From contig CM034112.1 in the NCBI GenBank assembly GCA_019914945.1, forward strand, positions 9,144,501 to 9,208,500: a DNA stretch of 64,000 nucleotides, written 5' to 3'. This DNA is from Typha latifolia. Lineage: Eukaryota > Streptophyta > Magnoliopsida > Poales > Typhaceae. Below the pieces are notes generated by a model. It had not been told where the DNA came from. It searched no databases and saw nothing but the letters and a program-made list of their open reading frames with translations. Both the position numbers and the translations under genes were made by a program. Positions 1-12,500 of the stretch are shown piece by piece (position 1 is the first letter of the stretch; every line of letters begins with the position of its first letter).

Positions 1-1634
1 ATCATAGCTCATCGAGCCATTCACCACATAATATAGATATTCTAAAAAAAATCATCCATCACATAACCATCCATCATCTCATACATCGAGAAGAGATATA
101 TATACTCTAGTGGTAATGTCACCTAAACATGCATGGCGATACTGGGCCCATATCTCACTATCTCTAAATCATCACCGCCCTCAGCGGGAGAGTCAAGAGC
201 CCTCAGCTTATCAATGGATGCCCTAACCCTGCGTCGTCAGGTACCGCTAGAGATATATTTTCGCCTCACAATCATGTTCTTACTATCATCATAATCCAGT
301 TCTGACTATTCAATATAATTACCTGAATATCACACAAGCTCCCGACCTCAAGTGTAAGCCGCTAATAATATAAGTCATATATGATACACTCTACCTTTAA
401 CTCCAAGCTGAGCGAGTAGGGGCACTGCCTAGTCAGAACCCGACTATTAATGATAGGTGAAAGTGGTGCAGTGTTTGTGAGTGTATAAGTCATGTCATAG
501 TCATCATGATCGTTACATTATATATTCACAACACATATTCATACAAGGGTTTCTCATACAGGATACATGTAGATCATTGTTACATTCTCATAACATCATG
601 ATAAGTAAACTATCAATAACTACACATGTTAAGATATATCATGGTACACCAGATGCATGCATTAATACTAACATTCCTATAGTATAAACTCTACTCGCTT
701 GGAGGGTCTCCATAGTACTCTAGTTTTCCTCAGCTAGCTGGCTCCTCCGGAATCTCAAAATCCTTCTCACGCAATGTCCATCTAATTAATTCACCCAAAT
801 AAAGCCATACGTAAGGTTAACGAATTAATAGAATTAATTACCTTATTAGCGAATTTAGGTTTAGGCATATACATGAGTCAAGGGTCCCTAGGGTGACTTC
901 CATATCATCCTAAAATTCACGATAATAATAATTTGTCTTTAGGGGAGTGGTTAGGCTAATTAATCAGGTGGAATAGAGAAATGAGGCTATATGGTCCAAA
1001 TGACCCCAAATGGGCCTAGGCTGGGGTGTTGGGTTAGCTTGAGTCCAACCTAATAGGCAAAGGAGGAACTAGCTTGTGGGTTGCGATCCAAACTGCAGCC
1101 TATGGGCTCCATGGGCTACGGTTCAGATCGTAGCCCACAAACTCTAAGGCTCCAAAGGAAGAAGACAGAGGGGAGAGAGAAAAGGGCCCGCTGCTGCCGG
1201 TGGCCCACGTCGCCGGCAGCCCGCCCTTGAGGTCGACGACCCGTGACCCTCACTTAGGGCGAGTGGCTAGTCGGAGGGAAGGAGAAGGAAAAGAGAAGAT
1301 AAAATCGAGGAGAGAGACGCAGCCACCACCGAGGTTGACGGCGTCGACGGCATAGCCACGTGGCAGGGTAAGGCACGACGGCTGAGAAGGGTAAGTAAAG
1401 GGAAAGAAAAATAAAAAAAAGAGGATTTACCGAGGGGGTCACGCGGTTGGCTTCGTCGGCTCCGGCGTCGGCAATTCGAGAGAAGATAAGGGAGGGAGAG
1501 ATGGTGCGATGGGGGGAGAAATAGAGGAGGAGATGGATGGTGTGCACGACAAGAGAAGAAGAAGGAGGAAGAGAGAGGACAGTGGCAGGGGTTGCGCGTG
1601 CGTCAGTTTTTTTTTTTAATTTCAGGGTGTTACA
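1..1634 (-). mobile_element. Truncated long LTR (LTR retrotransposon, probably solo or partial)
   Basis: Read on the minus strand the sequence begins at 1634 with TGTAACACCCTGAAATT, the usual start of long plant Gypsy-type LTRs, and runs off the window edge. Its start resembles that of the solo LTR at 27293 (TATAACAACCC, then an A-rich stretch), and it has the same layout: a G/C-rich leader part (about 1080-1560) and an AT-rich remainder. No coding domain is visible. The short ORFs here are not protein-like. The other end and any target duplication lie outside the window, so solo versus full element cannot be decided. Confidence 0.6.
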
Positions 1635-2713
1635 TTCAAGATGACCAATTAGTTTGGGTACTCATTTGGGTTAGTTTGATTGATTAATGAAGTGAGTTAT
1701 GTTAGTTAGAATTCACTTGATTGATAAGATTTAGATATCTCATGAGTTCTCTTGGATTTCTCCCCATGTCAGTCCTAGCTTTGCTAGAGTTTGGTGCATA
1801 TCTTTCTTCATTCTTTAGAAGATTTTTCCCCTTATACTGACGAGTTTCCCCCTTCACTCCCCTAGCCCGAGTGGCTAGGGAAAGGGAGAAGTCTCCTCTT
1901 CATCTCCTTGTTTTCCCCTTTTCTTCTTTCGTGTCTCCCCTCAACCACCTCTCTTGGTCGTTGTCTCTCCCTCTTGCCATCCATCTCAACCTCCTACTTC
2001 TTTATCTCCATCACACCCACACACTCTCTCTTCAAGCTTCATTTTTTTTATCTCTAACACCTGCCATCGTCTTCCTCTTTTCTTCTCTTGCTAGATTTGT
2101 GCTTTTGCCATCGGCCCCCCGCTAGATCTGGGCTTTGCCGCTTCTCTGCCAAATCCAAGCTCTATCACTAAATCCAAGCCTTGTCACCACTCTCTCGCTA
2201 GATCCGAGCCTTACCTCTTCACAGTCGCCTTCCTCCTCAAAGTTCGCCCATGTTTCGCCTCAGCTCTTCCTCTTTCTCCTACATCTCTCTCTTGCCTCCT
2301 CCACTTGATCTTTTTGCTGCTACCGCAATTGCTCCGTAGCCGTCGATCTCCTCCTCTAATTGGTTCTCAACTATTGTTAGCTTTTTACTAGCTTGCCAAG
2401 CGGGTGAGAATTCACTAGGTGGGGTGCTGGTATGAAACTCATTCACTAGCAGCCTATGCTCGTCAACATTCTTATCTAACTATTATTATTATTGATCGGA
2501 TCTAGACACCGTGCTATTTGGGGGTTTGTGGCTCTATTTTTTTTATTATGCCTTGTTGTTGGGTTTAAGATGTTGTAAGATTTTCTTTTAATTTTTATTG
2601 TTCGAAGTGGATGAGCTTCGATCTTCCTATCTTTGAATTTTTAGTACATGCGTATTTGCGTTGCTAACAACTATCAATGCTTATGATTATTTCAAATTTT
2701 AAATTAGATTTTT
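1635..2713. other. Intergenic, pyrimidine-rich stretch
   Basis: No gene is recognised. Bases 1860-2330 are strongly C/T-rich on the + strand and resemble a retrotransposon leader or LTR (alternating CTC/TTC with 'gatctg' and 'gatccga' words), but no PBS, LTR end or coding domain confirms this. The 84-residue ORF inside is low-complexity Leu/Ser. Confidence 0.4.
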
Positions 2714-3031
2714 TGTGTGTATACCCTCTAAAGTTTCTTTTGCATGTATACCTTTTTTAATTTTAGATTTGCATGTATTGCCTTCAACATCTATGAATTT
2801 TATATCAAAACCCTTCATATTCCTTTTCAACAATTAATAGCCTTAACTAAAAATAAGAATATAAATAAGAATAAGGATATTTATATTATTTTATAAAAAA
2901 ATTAATAATTAATTAAACAAGGGGTTTAAAGGATATAGACTATAGAATCTATACAAAAACTAAATAATGGGCAAATATTAACTTAGTTGGATATACATGT
3001 AAATAAGAGATTTTAGAAGAGTATACATACA
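2714..3031. repeat. MITE-like inverted repeat element
   Basis: The left end (tgtgtataccctctaaag, then gcatgtatacc) is matched imperfectly by the reverse complement of the right end (tgtatgtatactcttctaaa, then acatgtatatcc). The centre is AT-rich and non-coding. A roughly 320-bp miniature inverted-repeat element is the simplest reading. No clear target duplication was found. Confidence 0.45.
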
Positions 3032-3419
3032 ATAAAGCTCTATAAATTGTTGGAAAATTTATCAAAAATCATTCTATATTTTGCTTTTAATGTCTTAAAA
3101 ACATATTAAGTTAATTTACTCTAATAATGACTAACAATATAGATACTTTTATAAATAATAAATAAATAAAATACCCCTCATTTGACTATAAAATATAATT
3201 TTTCATTAATTTTTACCTTAATCTAAAAAACTTATAATTACTTTATTTCCTTAAAAGGCAAGTGACTGTTAAGAAAACTAGTGCGAGAGTGTTTTTTTAG
3301 GCATTTTAAGTAAAGAACTATAAATATTCATTGGATAATGTGGGAAGGATGATAATAAAGGTAAATATAAGGTGTTTTTTTTTCAAAAAAATATTCTAAA
3401 ATGATAAATGGACATCTCT

Positions 3420-3466
3420 TGGGCTTTACCCTTCTTTTAGTAGCCCAAAACGTACTGGCCCGGGCT
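3420..3466 (+). promoter_or_regulatory. Site II-type (TGGGCY) promoter elements of the GTPase gene
   Basis: Three TGGGCC/T-type words lie within 50 bp, about 85-130 bp before the chosen start codon: TGGGCT at 3420-3425, its complement AGCCCA at 3442-3447, and TGGCCCGGGCT at 3456-3466. In plants such site II elements are bound by TCP factors and are common in promoters of ribosome-biogenesis and organelle-function genes, which fits the downstream product. They lie downstream of an in-frame ATG at 3401, which argues against that ATG as the start. Confidence 0.5.
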
Positions 3467-3550
3467 CTGCTCTCAAACTCATCTCGTTCGCAAGTTAATA
3501 AAGCATCCGTGAGAGAAGAAGAGTGGGATAACACACTAGAAGAGGAAGCC

Positions 3551-6500
3551 ATGAGCGTTAGCAGAAGCTTCAATCTGCTTCAGCAATGGCGGATTCCTTC
3601 CGCCAAACTATCCCAGGGAAGTAGAAGAATTAGAAGAAACTGCAGCGGTTATCATCTTCCTAGAGGTAATTTCGTCAAACTCGTGTTTGGTTGTCAAAAG
3701 AACTTCCTTTCTGTGGCCTTGGATTGTTAAAAAGAAGAGGGTTTTTGTTTACTTTTATTATGTTAACGAAGAGGAGCTAAATTATCTTTTATTTTATTAT
3801 TGTCATTTCGTCGAACATGTTTCAGGCAGTATATTGAGGCGTTCTTTTGGGTTCATATATGTATGTCAGTATCCACTTGGCTCAGAATTTGGCTTGCTCG
3901 AGGTTTGCTCGAATTTAACGAGTCAATCTTGATCACTTTTTCTTTCTGCCACGGAATTATTTTTAAGACGAGCATGAAGCGTAGTTGGCGGGCAAGCTCT
4001 GCCTGATTAGGCTCGAAATTTATAAAGGAATGGATATATGTATGTATATTCACGACACCATATTTAAGCTTGATCACATTCATATTTGATCCATTGCGTG
4101 CCTGATAAACTTAAGCTTGAACGAACTAATTCAAGTAACTTCAAGCTGGATTTGAACTCATCTAGTTATCGTTATTTGAGCAGATCTTGTTTCACTCGAC
4201 ATATAATTGGCTCAAAATTGAGCTTGAATTGAAATTACATGAGCAAGCTTGATCATGATCCAAGGCATTGAAATTAATTTTAAGCCGAGCTTGATTAGAG
4301 ATGGGTCATAGACATTTAAACATTTTCTTAGCTTTGAATGGGCTTGTGCTGCTAGTTTCTGCCTCGAGGAGACCTTGTTTATGCAATTGCTTGGTACATT
4401 TGTTGATTTTCAGCTAAAATTTGTAGTTCTTTACTATTAAAAATGATTTGACATCACAAACTCTGGTATAGAATTTGTATCTTGCTGACTGACTGACTGT
4501 TAGTTTTTGCTGGATTCTGGATTCTGAATTTATCATTGTCTTCTGTCAGGTTATTTTCCCTCTTGCTCTTCTATATGCATTTGCCGGCAACTGCAGAGAT
4601 CAAGTTGCACAATTTCTAGTGAGCAAGCAACAAGATCTGATGCGGAGACAACAGTTGGCACCACGGTAATTCCTACAGAAACAGAACTGTCTTATGCAAA
4701 AGATATAATTCTTTGGATATCTTTTTCATTTTTGATTAAATATTATGGTTGGAAGCCCTCGCAACAAAATCTCGGTTAGATGCTATATTAGATAATAGCA
4801 GAAGATATTAATGAAGGATGACAAATTTTCAGAAAGCTTAAGAGTTATTAGTGTGCAACTATAGGAAAAGTTCCAACTCTAATTTTTAAATCTTGCAACA
4901 TTGATGAAAGGAATACATGATTTTGTTAAGTTCTTTGGGGGAAAGGTCTCTTCTCCTATATATCCTTACTCTTCACAAAGTATATGCTCTTACCCAAATA
5001 AATCTTTTTTGTGCTGTATGATTTCACTGTTTGGAAACTTGGAAGAGAAATTGCTGTGCATTTTCTTGTTGATAGTAGGTCAGCTTGTAGTTAAACAAGT
5101 AGAATTGTGCTTTGAAAGTCAAATGGAGTCTTAATTTCTTATTCTGAATTAGAAGGATGGGCAGTTATAGGGTTGAGTGAATAATGGGAACCACTGGGAA
5201 TGCCTTAAGTTCAAGTTATATCTCTGAAAGATATTAACTTGGTAGTTGGTACATCTAGTAGCATCAAGAATTATGAAAGACTACTTAAATTTTATTTGAT
5301 AAGCAGCAATAATTCTTGTAGAAAAGTAGTAATTCATGATTGCAATAGAAAACATAAAAGTTTAAAGCAATTAGTAACATGATTAGCCACACATACTTAA
5401 AATATGGGAAAATAAGATCTATAAAATAACATAATTAAAATGGTCACAAAAAATCATCAGCACATATAGGACCAATAAGGGACTAATTAGCTGCACAAGT
5501 TAATGGCAGCCCACTATAGTTTATCCAAGAGAGAATGTCTTAGGAGATATCAGTCAATCACGGCAGCAATTATGAACCTAGACAATATAAGAGACGGTGA
5601 AGGCATATGTCAAGGTGGACAGGATCCAAAACTTCCACTACTACTGCCATGTAAGAACTTCTTTTAGAATAAAAATTGATAGAAGTCATACTCATAAGGC
5701 CAATATATATAAAGTCCTCAGCGATATCTTATAGCCAGGATATCATTCCAATATTTGATAAAGAAGCCACTGGATTATGTCGATATGATTTCATGACTAC
5801 AGTGTTGAAGAATAATCTATTAATTTTTTGAAAATTTTGAGATTTGGACCACTGTAATCCCCATGTAATTATTATGCAAACACAACTAAACAACCCCATA
5901 ATCATTATAGTCAAGTAAGCAACCTGCAACCATAGGGAAATTTGTGCTTCTCTGCTACACTAGAATAGTGGATAATCCTAAAAGGAAATTCTTGGCCCCA
6001 AAATTTTAATCCTGCAAATCTGCAACCGAACTGCCTTAAACCCTAGAGCTTGCTTGGTTAAGTCCAATGGTGCTTGTGTTTTACTTGCTTACACGTGTAT
6101 TTTAGTCTCATTGTTCTACATTTCTATTACTGCTTGCTTGAATAAATAAATCATTTCTTTCTCAACACTATTGGCTTCTTATATAATTATATTAAACAAA
6201 TAGATTACACGAGGCTTTCTTCTTTCTAGATATGTTACTTGATGTTCACTGTTATTGTTGAACAAATCTGTATTCAGGAGAAACCTTTAAAGAAACATGA
6301 ATTAGTTGGAGCATTCCAGAAGCTACCCATGGTGATGCCTGCAGTTGACATAATCTCTTCAGCACAGAGGAAAACAAGAAATATCTCTCCTACAAAGGGT
6401 AATGAATTATCATGGTATCATGTATATTTCTTGTGATCTTGATTCTATCAATTAGTTGCCAATTTAATATAGTTTAATCTTCAACGGCCAAGATTTACTT

Positions 6501-9500
6501 TGGTATAGGTATTACAAATATCGCGAAGCGGGAGAGAAATAGAGGTGCAAAACAACTTGATGCCTTGATGAAGGTAAGTTATGAGGTTTTGTTTATCATC
6601 CTCTGGAAACTTGATACTTCGATAGTACTTTTACCAATTTTAAAATATAACATCAATGTTACTAATGGAATTTTGTAAAGTAGTTGAATGTGCAGTTGTC
6701 TTCATGTTCAGGAATTAGCTGTACCTTTGAGAGGTTACGTTGAAAACTTCCCCAATAAAAGATATCTTCATCCATATGAGCGATCTCTTATTGAACTGAC
6801 CTTGGGTGAAGGCAACTATGAAAAGGTAAGTCTGCCTCTTTTATCGAGACTTCCATATGGTTTATTTGTAATATGAGCATATCAGCTTCTACCACTCTCT
6901 ATTGGCAGTGTTCTAATCTTCACATATAAGAATCTGAATCCTCCCTTACTTTTGTCCATCTGTTGTATGTATTGGATGGTCATCATCTCTGCTTCCTTAT
7001 CATGGAGAAGTATTGTTCTGTTTAGTTTTTTTTCTTATCTTTATGTCTTTTGGCTAGTACCCCATAAAAATGTAACTGTAAAAACTTGGAAACAGATCAT
7101 TGTCCTTGTTAGATGTGCATATCCTTATTGTATATGGAACTGTAGGTGAGTTGGAATTGACGACTATGATTATATATTTAAGAAGCAACTGGCAAAATAA
7201 ATTTATTACTCTGCTTTACTTCACACATGTTGATGTATGATATAGGCGCAAATATTTCCGGACTAAGGTTGTATGCATGACAGCAACCACATGAAACGAG
7301 ACATAAAGTTCCTCATATACTTCTTATTTCCACTTGAATGTCGAAAGTGAATTTAGCTTAAATTATCTTTGCAGGTCTTATTATTATTGTGCATACATAT
7401 CATAACTATCTTTTATATGCAATTTCATCCATGTGTTTAAGCGTTTAGATATCTCATTTTGGTGGTGTTCCATGGTATGTTTACAGGTATTGGGAAGAGT
7501 TGATGCTCTCAGGAAAAAGCTTATATCTGTGGCAAAGCAGCATGCAGCTCTTTGTGCTCAGGTTTGACACAGATACCTGACTTTTCCATAAACTATCATC
7601 TATGTGCAGTTCTATACCTGAAAGTCTTGTGCATAGGGAAGAGAAGATCCCAGATGATATATATGGACCTTACTTGGTTCGTCTAAAATTACTCTTAGTA
7701 GTAAGTAGGGACACTGCAGGAGGCTACTGCAATCTGCTTATTTTCCTAACACTTCCAGCTTTCTTGCCAGATGCATCTATCACTTTCACAAAAACTCTTG
7801 TGGCTAGGCTTCTGAGTGTATATATATATTTGTTGTTTTGTCCAATTTGGAATCTCACCAAACAAAAAAGGAAAAAAGGGCAAAAAGAAAAGAAAATAAG
7901 GAAAAGAAAATAAATGTCTTTTAGGTTAACATCCGATTTTGGCTTTCTTAAATTCTTTTACCGATATCATTTGCCAAATTTACCTGGTGTTTTACTTACT
8001 CTTCATGAGAACACTTGCTCCTCCAGTGCCCCTGATACAGAATACCTTTTATATCCTTAGCAAATTTTAATTTGTCTTCCTTGCAAACTTACTCTGATCA
8101 TTTACTGGCAGACTGGCAGTATTAGCAGTACCGCATTACTGTTGTAGCAAGATTTCATAAATCACTACAACATGGGAACTGTGGCAGATGGTTTTCTATG
8201 ATATTCTTCTTAAGTTTCTAAAATCCATTTCCATTCGCCTCAATTTGGCTGAGCTCCATTAGTGTGAATCTGTATTTTTGTTCAATATGCCCAATTGCAT
8301 TCAATAGAAGAGATTATATGGAGTATGGCCCATTTAGATCCCCCATCAGAATGGTTGGCCCAGGTATTTACAGAAATGGTAGGCATTTCTATTTCTAATA
8401 TCTCAGTGTTTACCCATGCCCAAGTGATTCATCGATCAAAGTGTTTTTCTACTCTACTTTTAATGTATAAGAGGAGTGGCAACATCTAAGCATGGTGATA
8501 ATTCATCAATCAAAGTGTTTTTCTACTTACTTTTAATGTCTAAGAAGAGTGGCAATATCTAGGCATGGTGATACGAACTGAGTTAGGGTCGATTCGAATC
8601 ACGAGTAGTTTTGCACAGTCTAGGGAGAATAATTGCTAAATATTCTACTGATGCTAGAAAATTATGAAACCAATCAAAGTAGCTTTGTAACTTTCAAGTA
8701 GATCTTTGATGTTTAGACCCTTGTCAGATTTAGATTAGATCTAGGTCAAATCTAGACAAAAAGCTGATGGTGGTGTTGGTGGCTGGTGTGGTGGTGATTG
8801 TCGGTGTAGAAATAGGCCGGCTTTACGGGTCTAGGGGCAACGAACGAGGGAGATTAGTAACAAGATGAGACAGTTCCGACAGGAGAGGCGACGGTGGTTG
8901 ATGAGAGAGAGAGGGAAAGATTGAAGTCGGCGACCAAGTTGAGAGGGGGGAGAAGCAAGGGCAAAAGCCAATTAATTTTTTATGAATGTATAACTCAATT
9001 AGAGTTGCACTTCACATATATAGAGGCTAACTATTTTAAACAAACTAAATAACTTTAGCTAAACTAGTCTTCCTTATTTTTTCGGATTTATTTTTTATTC
9101 CTCCGCAGATAGAGTCCAAATCTAAAGAAACTTTGAATACGAAAGTTCTAGATCATGACATCATTGATCTTATCTAATTGGTTTCATATTATTTGGACAT
9201 TTCATGAAAATCTTCTAAATATTTTTTCGAAACTGCACATAACTAGATTTAGCTAATTAAATAAATTCTAACCTACTAAGACTCTGACTAAATTATATAA
9301 GAAGATAAGATAAATAGACTCAATTCATCGAGACCAATATCCCCATGATGTAATCCAACCTCACCTAGTTCACATCACATAGTAGCTTTATGGTTAGTAA
9401 ATTGGTAAAGAGAACTAACACCACATTCAGACCTTATTGTTGTGATGTCTTTACTCTTTAATTATCACGGTGGTAATCGTTGAAATTTTTGTCAATGATA

Positions 9501-12500
9501 AACTTAGTATGTCTATGCTTCATCTGCTCATTCTATGATTAGTAGATTTTTATTCAGGAATATTTAACTTGACAGTCATCATCAAAACGTGAAGCAGAAG
9601 AGCGTCTTGGCGAGGTTAGTTAAAAGCTTCATGCACATGCAATTTATAGCCTTATTTCTGTTTCTTTCATTTCAATTTTGATTAGCAAGTGTTTCAATTT
9701 TACTGCTTATTTTAATGATCACCTCAATTCTGGCTTAAATATGCAGGGTCTAAAGAAGGTTGAGGAAGTTTTCCAGCTGGGGAGAAATGCCATTGATGAT
9801 TTGTTATATGTTGCAAAGGTAGTTTATTTAATCATTTGCATAGTCATACCTGTTACTTATCAAATAGGTTATTTTGATACACAAGCATCAAAATACATGT
9901 CGAGCCAAATTATAATAGAAAGAAGTCAAGTTATTTAAGCTTTTTGTTTGTCTTGTTTACGTACACTTGGATAGGTCAGTCAAACCACCAAAAGTGGTTC
10001 CATTTTCTTCCCCTTCTAACACCTGCACAATGGGTGGTTAATGTAGAAAGCAAGACTAGCTGGTGGCCTACCACTCTACCTATTTGTTCTCTTTATGCAG
10101 GGATATACATATGCATGTGAGAGCTTTTCAAAGTTGTAATATATGGGTCATGAATGAAGATCCAATTTTGAGCTAGCTTTCTGAATTTGTATTTTTTGTA
10201 ATTAGGTCATCTTCACATTTATACACAGTATTATTATTTATTTTTGTGATACTCCTAATATTAGTTGTGATGTATCTTGACCCAAATTTGATTTTTATAT
10301 TTCAGTTATATTGTAGTTGTCACGATCCGAATTTGGAATTATGACCGGAACAAATAAATATCTCAAATCCACAATATAAAAGAATTCAATATGAACTACT
10401 AATTCCAAGTCAATAATTAATAAAAACTCCAAAGGGTATTAATGGAAATCAAATTTGACAACCAATGTCTTCCCAAATAAACTAAGTCAACAAATAGTGT
10501 TAAAATGGAAAAAGAAATGACTAATACAACTGAAAGTAAATGACCAAATCCTATGCGGAGGTAGAGTCCCAATGCACAACGCTCAGTCGCCACGCTGACT
10601 AGCATTTGATTATTAGATGAGATATTATAAGCCAAACAACTATAGTTTAGTTAGTAGAATCAACACAAGAGTTAATTTTTTAAAAAAAAAATCCGTAAGC
10701 ATGGTTTAAGAAATTTATGACTCAGTAGTTTATGGCATAAAAGTAATACTAAGCATGCTTACAACAATAATAATGATAGTTCCCAAAATCGGTCTATCTG
10801 GATCGGGCTAGTTTAAGCTAGGTTTGGCCAGTTTCGGCCAGATCGACTAATCCGCCTCGACCAAAACTAATTCTTTTTTCTAAATTTAGGTTGAATCTAA
10901 AATTGTTCTAACCTTGGAGATATCAATAATTGGTACTTATTTTTCTTTTTCTTTTTTTTTTCTCTTTTGCACCCACTTTTTAACTCTCATTTTCTTGCTA
11001 CTGCAGAATAATAGTGAAAAGAGAGATATGTTTCTTCACTGTTGTTCTACAGTAGAATAGCACAAAGAATAACAATGCACAAAGATAACGTGATACATAT
11101 ATTGCACACTAAAACAATATAAGCCCTGAACCTTAGAATGAGTTTAGGGAAAGGAGAGAAAGAGAGGAGAAGATTTAGTGAAAATTGTATTGATTAATAT
11201 AAAACAGGGGACCTTAGCCCTATTTATACAAAGCCACCATACATCTAAATAAATAAATGAAATATAACCCTAATAATTCTAATAACCCTCTAAAACTCAA
11301 GGTGGATTATAAACCAAGAGTTTACTAACTAGATGCTCAAAGCATGGAAAGGAAGAAACTTTGTGAAGAAGTCAATAATCTACTCAGTGATGAGACGATG
11401 GAGAGAGATGATGTTTCGTCTTCTCATAAAAATAGGATTCTCAGCAATTCTTTTAGCGCTGTCATTGTCGACATGAAAAAGAGTTAGCAATGGCAAGAGA
11501 ACATCCATTTCACTAAGAAGGCAACGGAGCCAAATGATCTCTTTTAGTCACAACAAACATAGCATAATACTTAAAGTCAGTACTAGAGAGAGACAAAATA
11601 CTCTGCTTCTTTTATCAGAGTATCCTAGAAAAATGCAAAAGCCACTATTAGACTTTCGATCGAAAAAAAACCTATAGTGCTAAGATGAAAGTCAATGGCA
11701 TAGAAATAGAGTGAGTGATGGTGCTATGAAAGTATTAAAAAATACGTATGACAGCAGCATAGCGCGTAGATTGAGAAGCATGTATGAATTCAGTGACAAG
11801 ACCAACTTCATGAGAGATATCAGGTTGGATAATATTCAGGTAGACGAGAGCCTCGACTAACTAATTATATCTAGTCAGATCTAGAAGAAGTTGACTGCCG
11901 TCAGGTTGAAGCTTCATATGAAGCTCAAGTAGGGTAGTGGTGGGACGAGTGTCAGTGACGGTGGTACGACTGAGAATGTATGTAATATACTTCTCTTGGG
12001 ATAGCAAAAGTCTATAACATAAGTAAGCAATTTCGATACCCATAAAGTACTAAAAGGGACCGAGGTCCTTCAGCTCAAATTAGTGCTGAAGATGTTGGTG
12101 AAGAAAGCGAATGCTTGCCGAGTCATCGGAGGTGATAATCATATCATCGACATATAGAAGGATCCGAGCTTGAGCAGAAGACTGCAGAACATGGATGGTT
12201 CAGATGAGCTCTCCTGAAAATCTTAATATGTCAAAACACTATAAAATTGATCAAACCAAGCATAAGGAGCCTGCTTGAGCCCATAGATAGTTTGTCGCAG
12301 TCGACAGATATGATCTGAAGGAATGTGGGAACTAGGTGGAGGGTCCATGTATATCTTATCGTCAAGAAGATCATGAAGAAGCGCATTCTTCACGTCCATC
12401 GATGGCAGAGGCTATTGACGACTGAAAGCAATAATAAGAAGAGTATGAATAGAAGTCATCTGGATAACAAGAGTAAAGGTCTCCTCATAGTCTATCCTAT

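Noticed and set aside
3401..3550. In-frame upstream extension of the GTPase by 50 residues from ATG 3401
   Set aside because: The extension covers three promoter-type TGGGCY motifs and reads as random sequence; the ATG at 3551 gives a normal transit-like N-terminus.
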